Of a stretch of 64,000 nucleotides of DNA, positions 7,730 to 16,131 are shown piece after piece (position 1 is the stretch's first letter; the number at the start of each line of letters is the position of its first letter). Below the pieces are notes generated by a model. It was given only the letters and a program-made list of their open reading frames with translations. It did no database searches and had not been told where the DNA came from. The stretch comes from a bacterium UBP15_UBA6099 (GTDB taxonomy: Bacteria; UBP15; UBA6099). The stretch is taken from positions 62,001-126,000 of the forward strand of contig DIWT01000056.1 of assembly GCA_002435745.1 (NCBI GenBank), given 5' to 3'. Position numbers and translations under genes: made by a program.

Positions 7730-8748
7730 TTCACGCTGCCCATTATGACCGGGGCCGCGCAGCCTGCGGCGCGCGCGGCGGCCATCGTCTTTTCCGCGTC
7801 CTGCGGCGACACCACAGCCACCATGCCGACGCCCAAGTTGAACACGCGCCGCATCTCGCTTTCCTCGATGCCGCCCAGCCTCTGTATCATGTCGAACACC
7901 GCAGGCCGTTTCCACGCGCTCCAGTCGATGTCCAGACTCAGCCCGTCGGGCATGACGCGCATGAGGTTGCCCTCAAGCCCGCCGCCTGTTATGTGCGCCA
8001 GCCCCTTGACCCTCGCCGCTCCAGTCATCGCCGCCACTTCCTTCGAGTAGATGGCCGTCGGCTCAAGCAGAGCCTCGCCGACCGTCCTGCCGCCAAGTTC
8101 GGGCGCGGTGTCGCCGACTGTCAGCCCGCCTATCTCGAAAACCGCTTTCCTAACCAGCGAAAATCCGTTGCTGTGGACTCCCGTCGAAGGAAGGCAAATA
8201 AGCGCGTCGCCTGATTCTATTGTTGAGCCGTTGATGACGCGGGAGCGATCTACCAGCCCGACGCAGAACCCGGCGATGTCGTATTCGCCGTCCTGATAGA
8301 AGCCGGGCATCTCGGCCATCTCTCCGCCGACCAGCGCGCAAAGCCCCCGGCGGCATCCCTCCGCGATTCCGGACACGATGTCCGCAACCTTTTCGGGTTG
8401 GAGTCGTCCTACCGCGAGGTAGTCGAGAAAAAACAGCGGGCGCGCGCCCGTGCATATCACGTCGTTGACGCACATCGCCACCGCGTCGATTCCGACCGTG
8501 TTGTGGATGTCCGTCATGAATGCCAGTTTAAGTTTTGTGCCTACGCCGTCCGTGCCTGAGACCAGAACCGGGTCCGGACCGATCAAATCCTTGATGGCGA
8601 AAAGGCCGCTGAAGCCTCCGAGGTCGGATACGACCTGAGGGGAGAAAGTGCTTCTGGCCATGTTTTTTATGAGAGAGACGGCGCGTTCTCCCGCGTCTAT
8701 ATCGACGCCGGAGTCTCTATACGTTGCGGGGTTCTTTTTATCTGTCAT
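7726..8748 (-). CDS. purM: Phosphoribosylformylglycinamidine cyclo-ligase (AIR synthase)
   Basis: This encodes 340 residues from the ATG at 8748; a TTG one codon upstream is also possible. PurM closes the imidazole ring of AIR using ATP in the fifth step of purine synthesis. Diagnostic stretches are YRDSGVDIDAGE, GTDGVGTKLKLA, GIDAVAMCVND, GGEMAEMPGFY, PSTGVHSNGFSLVR and AHITGGGLEGN. Length is normal for the family. It leads a purM-phosphatase-purH unit and follows an M23 peptidase gene on the same strand by about 20 bp. Confidence 0.96.
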   Translation of the reverse strand: MTDKKNPATYRDSGVDIDAGERAVSLIKNMARSTFSPQVVSDLGGFSGLFAIKDLIGPDPVLVSGTDGVGTKLKLAFMTDIHNTVGIDAVAMCVNDVICTGARPLFFLDYLAVGRLQPEKVADIVSGIAEGCRRGLCALVGGEMAEMPGFYQDGEYDIAGFCVGLVDRSRVINGSTIESGDALICLPSTGVHSNGFSLVRKAVFEIGGLTVGDTAPELGGRTVGEALLEPTAIYSKEVAAMTGAARVKGLAHITGGGLEGNLMRVMPDGLSLDIDWSAWKRPAVFDMIQRLGGIEESEMRRVFNLGVGMVAVVSPQDAEKTMAAARAAGCAAPVIMGSVK

Positions 8749-8768
8749 CAACTAGTCAGGCCCCGGGA

Positions 8769-9686
8769 TCAGAACTTGTCGAGATCCCTAGGGTCCACTC
8801 TGAGGAACTTTACGGGGTTCTGCAGCCTTCCGTCGAAATGAACTTCGTAGTGCACGTGCGTGCCGGTGGTCGATCCGGTTCCGCCCACATACGCGATGAT
8901 CTGGCCTTTCCGCACTCTTTCGCCCTCTCTTACGAGGTTTCTTGAGTTGTGCGCGTACATCGTGAAGTATCCGTTTTCGTGGTCGATGCCGACCGCTTTG
9001 CCGTATCCGTGACGCCAGTCGGAAAACTCCACAACGCCGTCAGCCGTCGCGTATATCGGCGTCGTGTATTCGCCCCTGATGTCTATCCCTTCGTGGAATT
9101 CCCATGAGCCGGTAATCGGATGCACTCTGTATCCGAACCCGGAGCTGACCTCTCCGTTTCTCACCGGACTGATTGACGGAACGCCGGCGAATTTTTCGAG
9201 TTTCTTTTCAATTCTTCTCTCCGCCGTCAGGAGCGCCTGCTTGCGGGACTCCACTTCGGCGTCAAGTTCGCGCATCCTCAAGGCGGCGTAGTCGGCTCCG
9301 TCCGCTCCCGACCATCTGCTCGACAGCCCGTCGTATCCTTCTTCGCTCGATCGCTCCGTCATGTCAGGCTCGACGCTGATGCCCGTCTTGTCCTGAATCC
9401 TCTGGCCGATTTCCTTCACCTGTTCAAGTTCGACGCTCAGTTCCTCAGCCTTCCGGTTAAGTTCCTCAACGGACTCTTCGGCGTTCGCGGCGCCGAACGC
9501 GCCTGTTCTTCCCCGCGCCCCGATGTAGCCGGTCAGCAACAACGCGTTGAGGCACAGAACGACGGCCAAAACCGCCGCCGCCGCGTAAAGAAAATGATAC
9601 GACACCACAATGTTATATAGGGACCTGCCCGCCGAGGGCACGACCACCATATTGAACCTTTTCAGCTTTTCCGAATCTCCCCGCAT
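8769..9686 (-). CDS. Membrane-anchored M23 (LytM/NlpD-type) peptidase
   Basis: This encodes 305 residues. The ATG at 9686 is preferred because AGGAGGAG lies 8 nt upstream, whereas the ATG at 9704 overlaps that site. One membrane segment (about 31-53) is followed by a coiled coil (about 68-105), a second helical stretch (about 145-170) and an M23 domain (about 190-290) with zinc and catalytic motifs HEGID and THVHYEVH. This anchor-coil-LytM layout is typical of periplasmic endopeptidases or activators that cut peptidoglycan cross-links. It is probably cotranscribed with the zinc peptidase upstream and purM downstream. Confidence 0.93.
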   Translation of the reverse strand: MRGDSEKLKRFNMVVVPSAGRSLYNIVVSYHFLYAAAAVLAVVLCLNALLLTGYIGARGRTGAFGAANAEESVEELNRKAEELSVELEQVKEIGQRIQDKTGISVEPDMTERSSEEGYDGLSSRWSGADGADYAALRMRELDAEVESRKQALLTAERRIEKKLEKFAGVPSISPVRNGEVSSGFGYRVHPITGSWEFHEGIDIRGEYTTPIYATADGVVEFSDWRHGYGKAVGIDHENGYFTMYAHNSRNLVREGERVRKGQIIAYVGGTGSTTGTHVHYEVHFDGRLQNPVKFLRVDPRDLDKF

Positions 9687-9711
9687 ACTGGGTCTCCTCC
9701 TCATGGGAGGC

Positions 9712-10329
9712 TCAGACTTCGAACCCCTCGTGAATTATGCTCGGAAGCGTCGGCAGTTCCATCAGCCTCATCGCAAAGGCGTTCGCCGCCACTTCCGAAA
9801 GCATGGAAAGACTTTTCTGTATCTTGACAACTCTAAGATCGGCTATCGTTATCCTGTGCTGCAGATTGATGAACTTCAGCGATTTCCGCTCTATGTGATG
9901 ATATATCTCGTGCGCCACGCAGATGTTGGTCAGGTTGGCGAGGAACACGTTGTTGCGTTTGCCGCGCCCCATGAGCTTTTCCCTGCACAAGCGCAGCCTG
10001 TTCTCATATACCGTTATCGTCGGCGGTTGATGAGTGTAAGTCGAAAGGATGTTGAAAGAGCCTGCCGAAGCGCTCCGGCTGATGTCGAACAGCACCCTTA
10101 TACCCATGCGCCTCGACAGCCGCAACGGGTCCGCGCAGTCCTGCTCCTCGATAAGCTCCTCGGCGCATTCCGCGCCCGCCGACAGCGCGCAGTCCAGCAA
10201 CCCGGCTACCGCGGAGTCCTCTACCCTGCGAAACAAGGTGTCCGTCCGCAGAATGCCTAAAGCCAACTCTCTGTCCTCGTCGGACCATTCGAGCGGCTTG
10301 GCTGTTCTTTTCAGTTTATGCAGATCCAT
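9712..10329 (-). CDS. Putative HExxH zinc metallopeptidase (ImmA/IrrE-like)
   Basis: This encodes 205 residues, cytosolic, with no signal or membrane segment. A helix carries HEIYH (His140, Glu141, His144) and, 34 residues on, LSEVAANAFA supplies Glu178. Together these form a gluzincin-type zinc site as in ImmA/IrrE-like peptidases. The N-terminal half (1-100) is not recognised and contains a basic stretch. ImmA/IrrE relatives usually cut repressors or act in stress signalling, but no repressor gene adjoins it here; its neighbours are guaB3 and an M23 peptidase. The start ATG at 10329 lacks a good ribosome site, so expression may depend on readthrough from guaB3, 18 bp away. Confidence 0.65.
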   Translation of the reverse strand: MDLHKLKRTAKPLEWSDEDRELALGILRTDTLFRRVEDSAVAGLLDCALSAGAECAEELIEEQDCADPLRLSRRMGIRVLFDISRSASAGSFNILSTYTHQPPTITVYENRLRLCREKLMGRGKRNNVFLANLTNICVAHEIYHHIERKSLKFINLQHRITIADLRVVKIQKSLSMLSEVAANAFAMRLMELPTLPSIIHEGFEV

Positions 10330-10347
10330 AATTTATGTCAGCTTGCG

Positions 10348-11511
10348 TCAGCGGCCCATGCCGACCCGCTGGGCTGACTGCAACAATTTCCCCTCCGTCA
10401 TGAACGACGGGGATATGACCATCTCGACGTTCTGGAAATCGCGCAACGTCTTCGTCCCGCACAGCCCCATGGCGTTCTTGATCGAGCCTAGCAGGTTCTG
10501 AGAGCCGTCGTCGACCAGCGAGGGGCCGAGCAGGATGTTTTTCAGGGGGCCGTGAACGCCCACTCTTACCCGCGTGCCCCTCGGTAGCGCGGCGTGCGAC
10601 GTCGCCATTCCCCAGTGATACCCGCGCCCCGGAGCCTCTTCGGCTCTGGCGAACGGAGAACCGATCATAACGGCATCCGCTCCTGCGGCTATCGCCTTGC
10701 ATATATCTCCACCGACCCTCATGCCGCCGTCCGTGATGACGGCGACGCGCTTGCCGGTCTTCTTCTCGAAATCGTCTCTGGCCGCCGCCGCGTCCGCCGT
10801 GGCGGTCATCTGCGGCACGCCTATGCCCAACACTCCACGAGTCGTGCACGCCGCCCCCGGCCCCACTCCGACCAGTATGCCCGCCACTCCCGCTTCCATC
10901 AGATCCATGCTCACCTGATATGTCACGCAGTTGCCCACGATAACCGGCTTCTTGTAACTCTTGCAGAACGACGCGATGTCGAACGACTTAGCGCGGGACG
11001 ACACGTGTTTTGTGGATGTCACGGTGGACTGCACCACGAAGATGTCCACCCCGGCCTCCGCCGCCAGCGCGCCGAACCTCTCGGCGTCCTGCGGAATCGA
11101 CGAAACCGAGCAGATCACTCCGCCCTTTTTAATCTCTTCCACCCTCTTGCCGACCAATTCTTCCTTGATAGGCTCTCGGTACGCCTTCTGGATGAACGCA
11201 GTCACCTCTTCGGGCGACTTCTGCGCTATCTCGTCCAACACGCCCGCCGGATCGTCGAACTTTGTCTGGAGTCCGTGGAGGTTGAGAACCGCCAGCCCGC
11301 CCAGCTTCCCCATTTCTATGGCGAACCGCACATCCACTACCCCGTCCATGGCCGACGCCACGAAGGGCGCCTCAAATTTGAATCCGGCTATCTCCACTGA
11401 CGCATCCGCATCCTCTGGATCCAGCGTCACATTTGACGGGACGATTGAGACATCGTCAAATCCATAAGCCTGCCTTACTACCCTTTTGCCGCCGATTGTT
11501 ATTTTTTCCAT
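10348..11511 (-). CDS. guaB3: GuaB3-family IMP dehydrogenase-related protein
   Basis: This encodes 387 residues, matching the length of the cyanobacterial and actinobacterial GuaB3 family rather than classical GuaB (about 490 with CBS domains). No CBS insert is present. The catalytic loop [12 protein letters not shown] holds Cys222. [41 protein letters not shown] and a QRVGMGR end are also GuaB3-like. IMP dehydrogenases make XMP from IMP; some GuaB3 members have been linked to GMP reductase-like activity, so the direction is uncertain. Its own promoter sits almost against the start codon (see 11521-11549). Confidence 0.9.
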   Translation of the reverse strand: MEKITIGGKRVVRQAYGFDDVSIVPSNVTLDPEDADASVEIAGFKFEAPFVASAMDGVVDVRFAIEMGKLGGLAVLNLHGLQTKFDDPAGVLDEIAQKSPEEVTAFIQKAYREPIKEELVGKRVEEIKKGGVICSVSSIPQDAERFGALAAEAGVDIFVVQSTVTSTKHVSSRAKSFDIASFCKSYKKPVIVGNCVTYQVSMDLMEAGVAGILVGVGPGAACTTRGVLGIGVPQMTATADAAAARDDFEKKTGKRVAVITDGGMRVGGDICKAIAAGADAVMIGSPFARAEEAPGRGYHWGMATSHAALPRGTRVRVGVHGPLKNILLGPSLVDDGSQNLLGSIKNAMGLCGTKTLRDFQNVEMVISPSFMTEGKLLQSAQRVGMGR

Positions 11512-11520
11512 AGTTCGGAA

Positions 11521-11549
11521 ATATTAACAAAAACGCCTCCTCTTGTCAA
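11521..11549 (-). promoter_or_regulatory. guaB3 promoter, leaderless arrangement
   Basis: TTGACA (11544-11549) and TAATAT (11521-11526) on the minus strand are 17 bp apart. Only 9 bp separate the -10 box from the ATG at 11511, so transcription would start about 3 nt before or at the start codon. No Shine-Dalgarno sequence lies between. The rest of the 11512-11782 spacer is AT-rich and shows nothing else. Confidence 0.75.
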
Positions 11550-11782
11550 TATATAATATAAATGATATGAGATACTTTGATTTTATAAATATTGATATAA
11601 AAATCATTAAAAAAATCAATGTCGATTTCTATTTTTGTTCAGTCCATGATTGTCTGTGTGTCCGTTTTGTCTGATTTTCATCGCCTCTGTTATATCTTTA
11701 TCTAATAACATTACTTATAGTTTGTTGTCATGTTGAAATTCATAGAGAAACTGGTCCGGTAAAATTGTGACGTATGAAAACG

Positions 11783-12193
11783 TCAGGCACCCTTTAATAA
11801 GTTATCTTTCCCATCTGTTCCCGAACAACAATTCTGTTCGGCGGCGTCCCTCGCGAAGTTCCTTGCTTCTTCTAACTCCAGTTGAGTTATGATTGAATTC
11901 CTCATCCTATTGAACACCGGGTCGATAATGCCGTTCAACCGAACAAAAGCAGAAGACTTTTTTTTCAACTCATTTTTAGCGTATCTGACGCAACCCCGGC
12001 AGTCTGGGTGTCCTCGGCGGCCGCGACGGATGTCTATCCCATACAACCGGGCCAGAATTCTCATGCCAAAGACCAGAGGCTCCCTCACAAGCATGAACCA
12101 CGGGGCGCGCCTGTAGCAAAGCCGCACAAGCCGCCAAGCGCATGTGTTGCATTCGAATTTTTCTTCTGTTGAAATGATTTTTCTTATGCTCAA
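11783..12193 (-). CDS. Small cysteine-containing protein of unknown function
   Basis: This encodes 136 residues. The ATG at 12193 overlaps the tsaD stop in an ATGA arrangement. Conserved-looking cysteines form CNTC near residues 15-18, a further Cys about residue 26, HPDCRGC around 63-68 and a CC pair near the end. Between them lies a basic, partly hydrophobic segment (FMLVREPLVFGMRILARLYG). Two CxxC pairs suggest a metal or Fe-S site, but I do not recognise the family. It is the last gene of the tsaD transcription unit. Confidence 0.7.
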   Translation of the reverse strand: MSIRKIISTEEKFECNTCAWRLVRLCYRRAPWFMLVREPLVFGMRILARLYGIDIRRGRRGHPDCRGCVRYAKNELKKKSSAFVRLNGIIDPVFNRMRNSIITQLELEEARNFARDAAEQNCCSGTDGKDNLLKGA

Positions 12194-13218
12194 CCGCTCT
12201 TCAATCCCATTGACGGATTCGCGAGGAGCCCCGGCAGCGCGCCGCCGCGGGAATATATCTCATACCCCGCCTTCGCTATCATCCCGGCGTTGTCCGTGCA
12301 GAGAGTCATGGGGGGTGAAAAGAAACCGAATCCGCGCCTCAGGGATTCTTCTTTGAGTCGTTCGCGGAGTCGTTTGTTGGCGGCGACGCCGCCGCCGAGC
12401 CACACGTCCCGCGCGCCTCTGTCTTCGGCGGCTCTGAGCGTCTTCTCAGTCAGCACGTCCGCCACTGCTTCCTGAAACGCGGCGGCGACATCTTCTGCGG
12501 AGGCCCCATCTTCGCCGGGGGCGGCAAGCCCGTTCACCCGGATATGGTTTATCACGGCGGTTTTCAGTCCGCTGAAGCTGAAGTTGAAGTTGTTTTCGCG
12601 CAGCATCGGTCGTGGGAAGGAAATTTTTTTCGGGTCGCCCGCCGCCGCCGCGCGCTGGATAGCCGGGCCGCCGGGATATCCTAGTCCGAGGGCGCGCGCC
12701 ACTTTGTCGAACGCCTCCCCCGCCGCGTCGTCCACTGTCGAGCCGAGCGGCTCGTAGTCTCCCATTCCCGCCACGTAAATTATTTCCGTATGCCCGCCGG
12801 ACACCAGAAGACAGACAGCCGGGAAATCCGCGCCCGCGCTGCCTACGCAGTTCGCCAACAGATGCCCTTCGAGATGGCTGACTCCCACCGCAGGGATGCC
12901 CAGAGAGTGAGACAGCGCGCGCGCCGCCGATATCCCCACCAGCAGGCTTACCGCCAGACCCGGCCCGGTCGTCGCCGCTATCAGGTCTATGTCGCCGAAC
13001 CCGGCTCCGGCCTCCTCAAGCGCCGCCTCGATTATATGGTTTATCGCTTCGACATGCTTCCTCGCCGCTATCTCTGGAACCACTCCGCCAAACCGGGCAT
13101 GTATCTTCTCCTGAGATGCCACCACGTTCGACAACAGCTTGTCCGGCCCTTCCAGCACAGCCGCCGACGTCTCGTCGCAGGAAGTCTCTATTCCAAGAGT
13201 TAAAAATCGTTTTCCCAT
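12190..13218 (-). CDS. tsaD: tRNA N6-adenosine threonylcarbamoyltransferase TsaD
   Basis: This encodes 342 residues of normal family length. TsaD transfers threonylcarbamoyl from its adenylate to A37 of ANN-decoding tRNAs, together with TsaB and TsaE. Seen here are GIETSCDETS, GGVVPEIAARKHVE, the metal-binding HLEGH (His115, His119), LVSGGHTE and GGGVAANKRLR. The gene is 15 bp downstream of the DUF4127 gene and overlaps the small Cys protein behind it. Confidence 0.96.
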   Translation of the reverse strand: MGKRFLTLGIETSCDETSAAVLEGPDKLLSNVVASQEKIHARFGGVVPEIAARKHVEAINHIIEAALEEAGAGFGDIDLIAATTGPGLAVSLLVGISAARALSHSLGIPAVGVSHLEGHLLANCVGSAGADFPAVCLLVSGGHTEIIYVAGMGDYEPLGSTVDDAAGEAFDKVARALGLGYPGGPAIQRAAAAGDPKKISFPRPMLRENNFNFSFSGLKTAVINHIRVNGLAAPGEDGASAEDVAAAFQEAVADVLTEKTLRAAEDRGARDVWLGGGVAANKRLRERLKEESLRRGFGFFSPPMTLCTDNAGMIAKAGYEIYSRGGALPGLLANPSMGLKSG

Positions 13219-13233
13219 ATCTTCCGCAGGGCC

Positions 13234-14742
13234 TCAGCCGTCTACCATCTTCAGTTTGACATCCAAGTCAATCCGCGCCTCAAAAAGACGTTTCCACGGC
13301 AGGCAGGCGTGAATCCGGGCTGTCTGCGCATCCGCCGCAAGCGCGCGCGGGCCTCCCGCAAAAACCTTCACGGGGTCTCCTGCGAACGCGCGCTCCAGCG
13401 TCTTCCTGACCCTCGATTCCATTATTTCATTTAACGCCCGCCTGACTTCTTCAGTGTATTTCATGTCCATTGGACTTTCCAGTCTCCGCGCAAGTTCGCC
13501 TCTTGCGAAAACCGAATAAACATAGTCGTCTGCCAGCCTGTCGAGCATGAATCCTGCGCGAGATACGGCGCGGCTGTTCGCTCGCGCGCTTCCAATCGGA
13601 ATATCTCTGGCTCCGGCTACCGCCAGCGCGGTCTGCGCCACAACCGTTCCCGAAGAGTTCGACGCGGTGTTCCAACCCGCGTACCCGGCCAGCCTGAAAA
13701 ACAGCTTCTTATTCAGCAGAGCCTCCACCAGCGCCGGAGACGAGCCGTTAACGCGCAGGGCGTCGATTACGCCCACCGCGCGGCCCGCGCGCGCATGCCT
13801 GCCGATTTTCTCTATCAATGCCTGAGGGACTTCGTCCGGGATCGCCCGACCGCCTCTAAGTTGCGCGAGAAACAAATCTTCCGCGCCGCGAGACACGGCG
13901 GGCAGTAGAACCGCGTCGGCGTCCGCCGCCGAATCCGCCTCGACTCCCCCGGCGCACATTATTTGCATTCTTATATTCTCCCCGAACGGTCCCGGCTCGT
14001 ACAAAGGAATTACTTCCATATCCCTTCGGGAACAGTCGATAAAGAACTTCAGAGGCGCGCGCGCGCGCCGCAGGAAACATCTTGCGAGCATAATCTGGGC
14101 CAGTTCATCCGCGCCTGTAAGAACCGCCGCGCGGTCGCTGCCCGCCGCCCTTGCCGCTGTTTCGAGGGCCTCGATCTCCGCAGCATTCGGGTTGCCCGCC
14201 GCTGTGTCCTCCTTGCCCAGCGCGAAAAAGTCCAGCGCCCCTTCGGCGGCCCACTCGATGAGCGTCGCGTTTATCTTAAAATTCCTCTCGCGTCCGGGCC
14301 GCGCGGCTGCCGCCGCCTTTGTATCCGCGCCACGCATCTGCTCGCTCCACCGTTTGAAAGACTCCGAATCAGCCGCCGTCGTCGCGTCGCGCGGAATCAC
14401 GCCGAACGCGTAGATTTCCAAATCAGGATATTTCTTTTTGAGTTTCTTAACAAACGACAGGTTGCGCTCCGCTTCCCTGAGAGAAGTTGCGGGAGAGCGG
14501 GAAGCGACAAGACCGCCGTAAGCCAGCATGTCGGTCGAGATGATGACGCGGCGAGCGCCAGCGCGCAACGCCTCTTCGAGCCGGCCTCGAACCGCCGGGA
14601 TGTCAGCGGGACGACGCAACGAGCCTAGAACGCTCAGAGGTGGCCGGTCGACGGCTATGCCCGCAGAAGCGGACATCCTTTCAGGCATGTCCGTGTTGGC
14701 CGGACGGCTGTCCAGCGGAACAAGGAACGTCCGCTCAGCCAT
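13234..14742 (-). CDS. DUF4127 family protein
   Basis: This encodes 502 residues, soluble. It matches the DUF4127 family by its opening VPLDSRPAN, by ISTDMLAYGGLVASR (about residues 88-102), FGVIPRD and the conserved ECxxN-like and 'GWNTASNSSGTVVA' stretch (about 355-368). Family function is not established; the Asp, Asn and Gly-rich motifs suggest an enzyme acting on a sugar-like substrate, which is only a guess. The start ATG overlaps the lspA 3' end by 8 bp, so it is translated with lspA. Confidence 0.85.
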   Translation of the reverse strand: MAERTFLVPLDSRPANTDMPERMSASAGIAVDRPPLSVLGSLRRPADIPAVRGRLEEALRAGARRVIISTDMLAYGGLVASRSPATSLREAERNLSFVKKLKKKYPDLEIYAFGVIPRDATTAADSESFKRWSEQMRGADTKAAAAARPGRERNFKINATLIEWAAEGALDFFALGKEDTAAGNPNAAEIEALETAARAAGSDRAAVLTGADELAQIMLARCFLRRARAPLKFFIDCSRRDMEVIPLYEPGPFGENIRMQIMCAGGVEADSAADADAVLLPAVSRGAEDLFLAQLRGGRAIPDEVPQALIEKIGRHARAGRAVGVIDALRVNGSSPALVEALLNKKLFFRLAGYAGWNTASNSSGTVVAQTALAVAGARDIPIGSARANSRAVSRAGFMLDRLADDYVYSVFARGELARRLESPMDMKYTEEVRRALNEIMESRVRKTLERAFAGDPVKVFAGGPRALAADAQTARIHACLPWKRLFEARIDLDVKLKMVDG

Positions 14743-15220
14743 CCGCTCCGCTCCTTATTACGGCGATGCCGAAAAGCGCGGCCCCCGCGACTATAAAAAT
14801 GTCCGCCGCGTTGAACGCCGGCCAGTAGTAGTTTTCCCAGTGCGCCAGTATGAAGTCGAACACATGGCCGATGCGCAGCCTGTCGATGATATTGCCCGCC
14901 GCTCCGCCGAACAGAAGTCCCGCGCCGACGGTTCCCGCCGCGCCTCCGCCAAGCCCCGTCCTCACATAGACGACAGCCAGAACAACAACCGCCGCAGCCT
15001 GTAGCCCAAGCGCCAGCCACGGGACTCCATTGAACATGCCGAACGCCACGCCCGTGTTGTGCGATTGAATCACCGATAGGAATCCGGGAATTAAAACGAG
15101 GTCTTCGCCGCCGCGCGACTCCATAAAACCATTAACCGCCAGCTTGGAAGCCTGATCGACGGTCAGCGCGACGGCGCAGATCGCCGCCGCCGCCCGTTTG
15201 GTATGGAGAAATTTTTTCAT
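14735..15220 (-). CDS. lspA: Lipoprotein signal peptidase
   Basis: This encodes 161 residues with four predicted membrane helices. LspA removes the signal peptide from diacylglyceryl prolipoproteins in the inner membrane. Family boxes are VDQASK, SHNTGVAFGMF, GGAAGNIIDR (catalytic Asp), VFDFI and FNAADIFI (catalytic Asp). The last box is slightly divergent, with Ile where Ser is usual after the Asp. It is flanked by a SPOR-domain protein upstream (30 bp) and overlaps the DUF4127 gene. Confidence 0.95.
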   Translation of the reverse strand: MKKFLHTKRAAAAICAVALTVDQASKLAVNGFMESRGGEDLVLIPGFLSVIQSHNTGVAFGMFNGVPWLALGLQAAAVVVLAVVYVRTGLGGGAAGTVGAGLLFGGAAGNIIDRLRIGHVFDFILAHWENYYWPAFNAADIFIVAGAALFGIAVIRSGADG

Positions 15221-15250
15221 AACAGCGCCGCCGATCCAGCCCTCGCGCCC

Positions 15251-16021
15251 TTACTCGACGACCTTCTCGGCGATGTAGTAGTTGTATCCTTTGAGTTGCA
15301 ACTCCCTGCCCAGTTTCTGCGCGTTCGCCTTGTCCGTGAACGCCCCCAACTGCACCCGGTATTTTGTCACTCCGTCGTAATCGACCTTGCCGACGAACAC
15401 TTCAAGACCGTACTCGTCGATGAGGTTCTTCTTCATCCGGTCGGCGTTTTCTTTTGAGTCATAGACGCCCAGTTGGAGCACATATATCGTTTTACCCGAC
15501 GTCTGTGGTTTCGGCGTCTCCGGAGCTGCTTTTTTTTCAGCCTTATCTTCCATGTCGGCAGCTTCCGGCTGGAGAGATGGCGCTGGCTTGCGTGGCGGCT
15601 CGTATTGAGCGGCCCGTTCCGGCTCGTCTCCTCCGACGGAAGGCTTTCGGTCGTCAGGCGGTTTTGCGGAATCCTGATTGTCTGACTGCTTCTCGGCTAC
15701 GATTTCCACCTGAGTCTTTTCAGGGATATCCGTCTTATCCGCCGTGTTTTTTTTCGAGGCGTCATTCGTTCGGTCGGCGTAATCCCTTCTCTGCGCGTCC
15801 GTTGCGGCCAACGGCAAATCCACCGGCGAGTCCGAATCCATAGTGGATATTTCGCCGATTTCGGTCGAGTTTTTATTCACGATTTTTCCGGCGATGAAAT
15901 TGCCGAGAAACCAAGCGCCCGCGCCGACCACGATCACTCCTGCGGCGATTATCGCCCAGAAGTAATCCTTTCTCGGCAACTGCCCGACTTCTTCGGGCGC
16001 GTCTTTAGGTGTCCTGTCCAT
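15251..16021 (-). CDS. Membrane-anchored SPOR-domain protein
   Basis: This encodes 256 residues from the ATG at 16021 with AGAGGT 9 nt upstream. A single N-terminal membrane helix (about 21-44) is followed by a long, charged, Pro-rich disordered linker (about 50-175) and a C-terminal SPOR domain (about 178-254: VLQLGVYDSKENADRM ... YRVQLGAFTDKANAQ). SPOR domains bind denuded glycan strands at division sites (known for FtsN and DedD). A cell-division or septal role is therefore likely. It lies between valS and lspA. Confidence 0.92.
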   Translation of the reverse strand: MDRTPKDAPEEVGQLPRKDYFWAIIAAGVIVVGAGAWFLGNFIAGKIVNKNSTEIGEISTMDSDSPVDLPLAATDAQRRDYADRTNDASKKNTADKTDIPEKTQVEIVAEKQSDNQDSAKPPDDRKPSVGGDEPERAAQYEPPRKPAPSLQPEAADMEDKAEKKAAPETPKPQTSGKTIYVLQLGVYDSKENADRMKKNLIDEYGLEVFVGKVDYDGVTKYRVQLGAFTDKANAQKLGRELQLKGYNYYIAEKVVE

Positions 16022-16131
16022 CAAACCGACCTCTTTTCCCTGCGAAACCGAGACGCCCGGCCCCGCCCATAATATAGTGTCCGCGCGCGGAGCTTAAAAG
16101 TGTCCGCTTCAAGCCCCCGGTCGCGCGCCTG

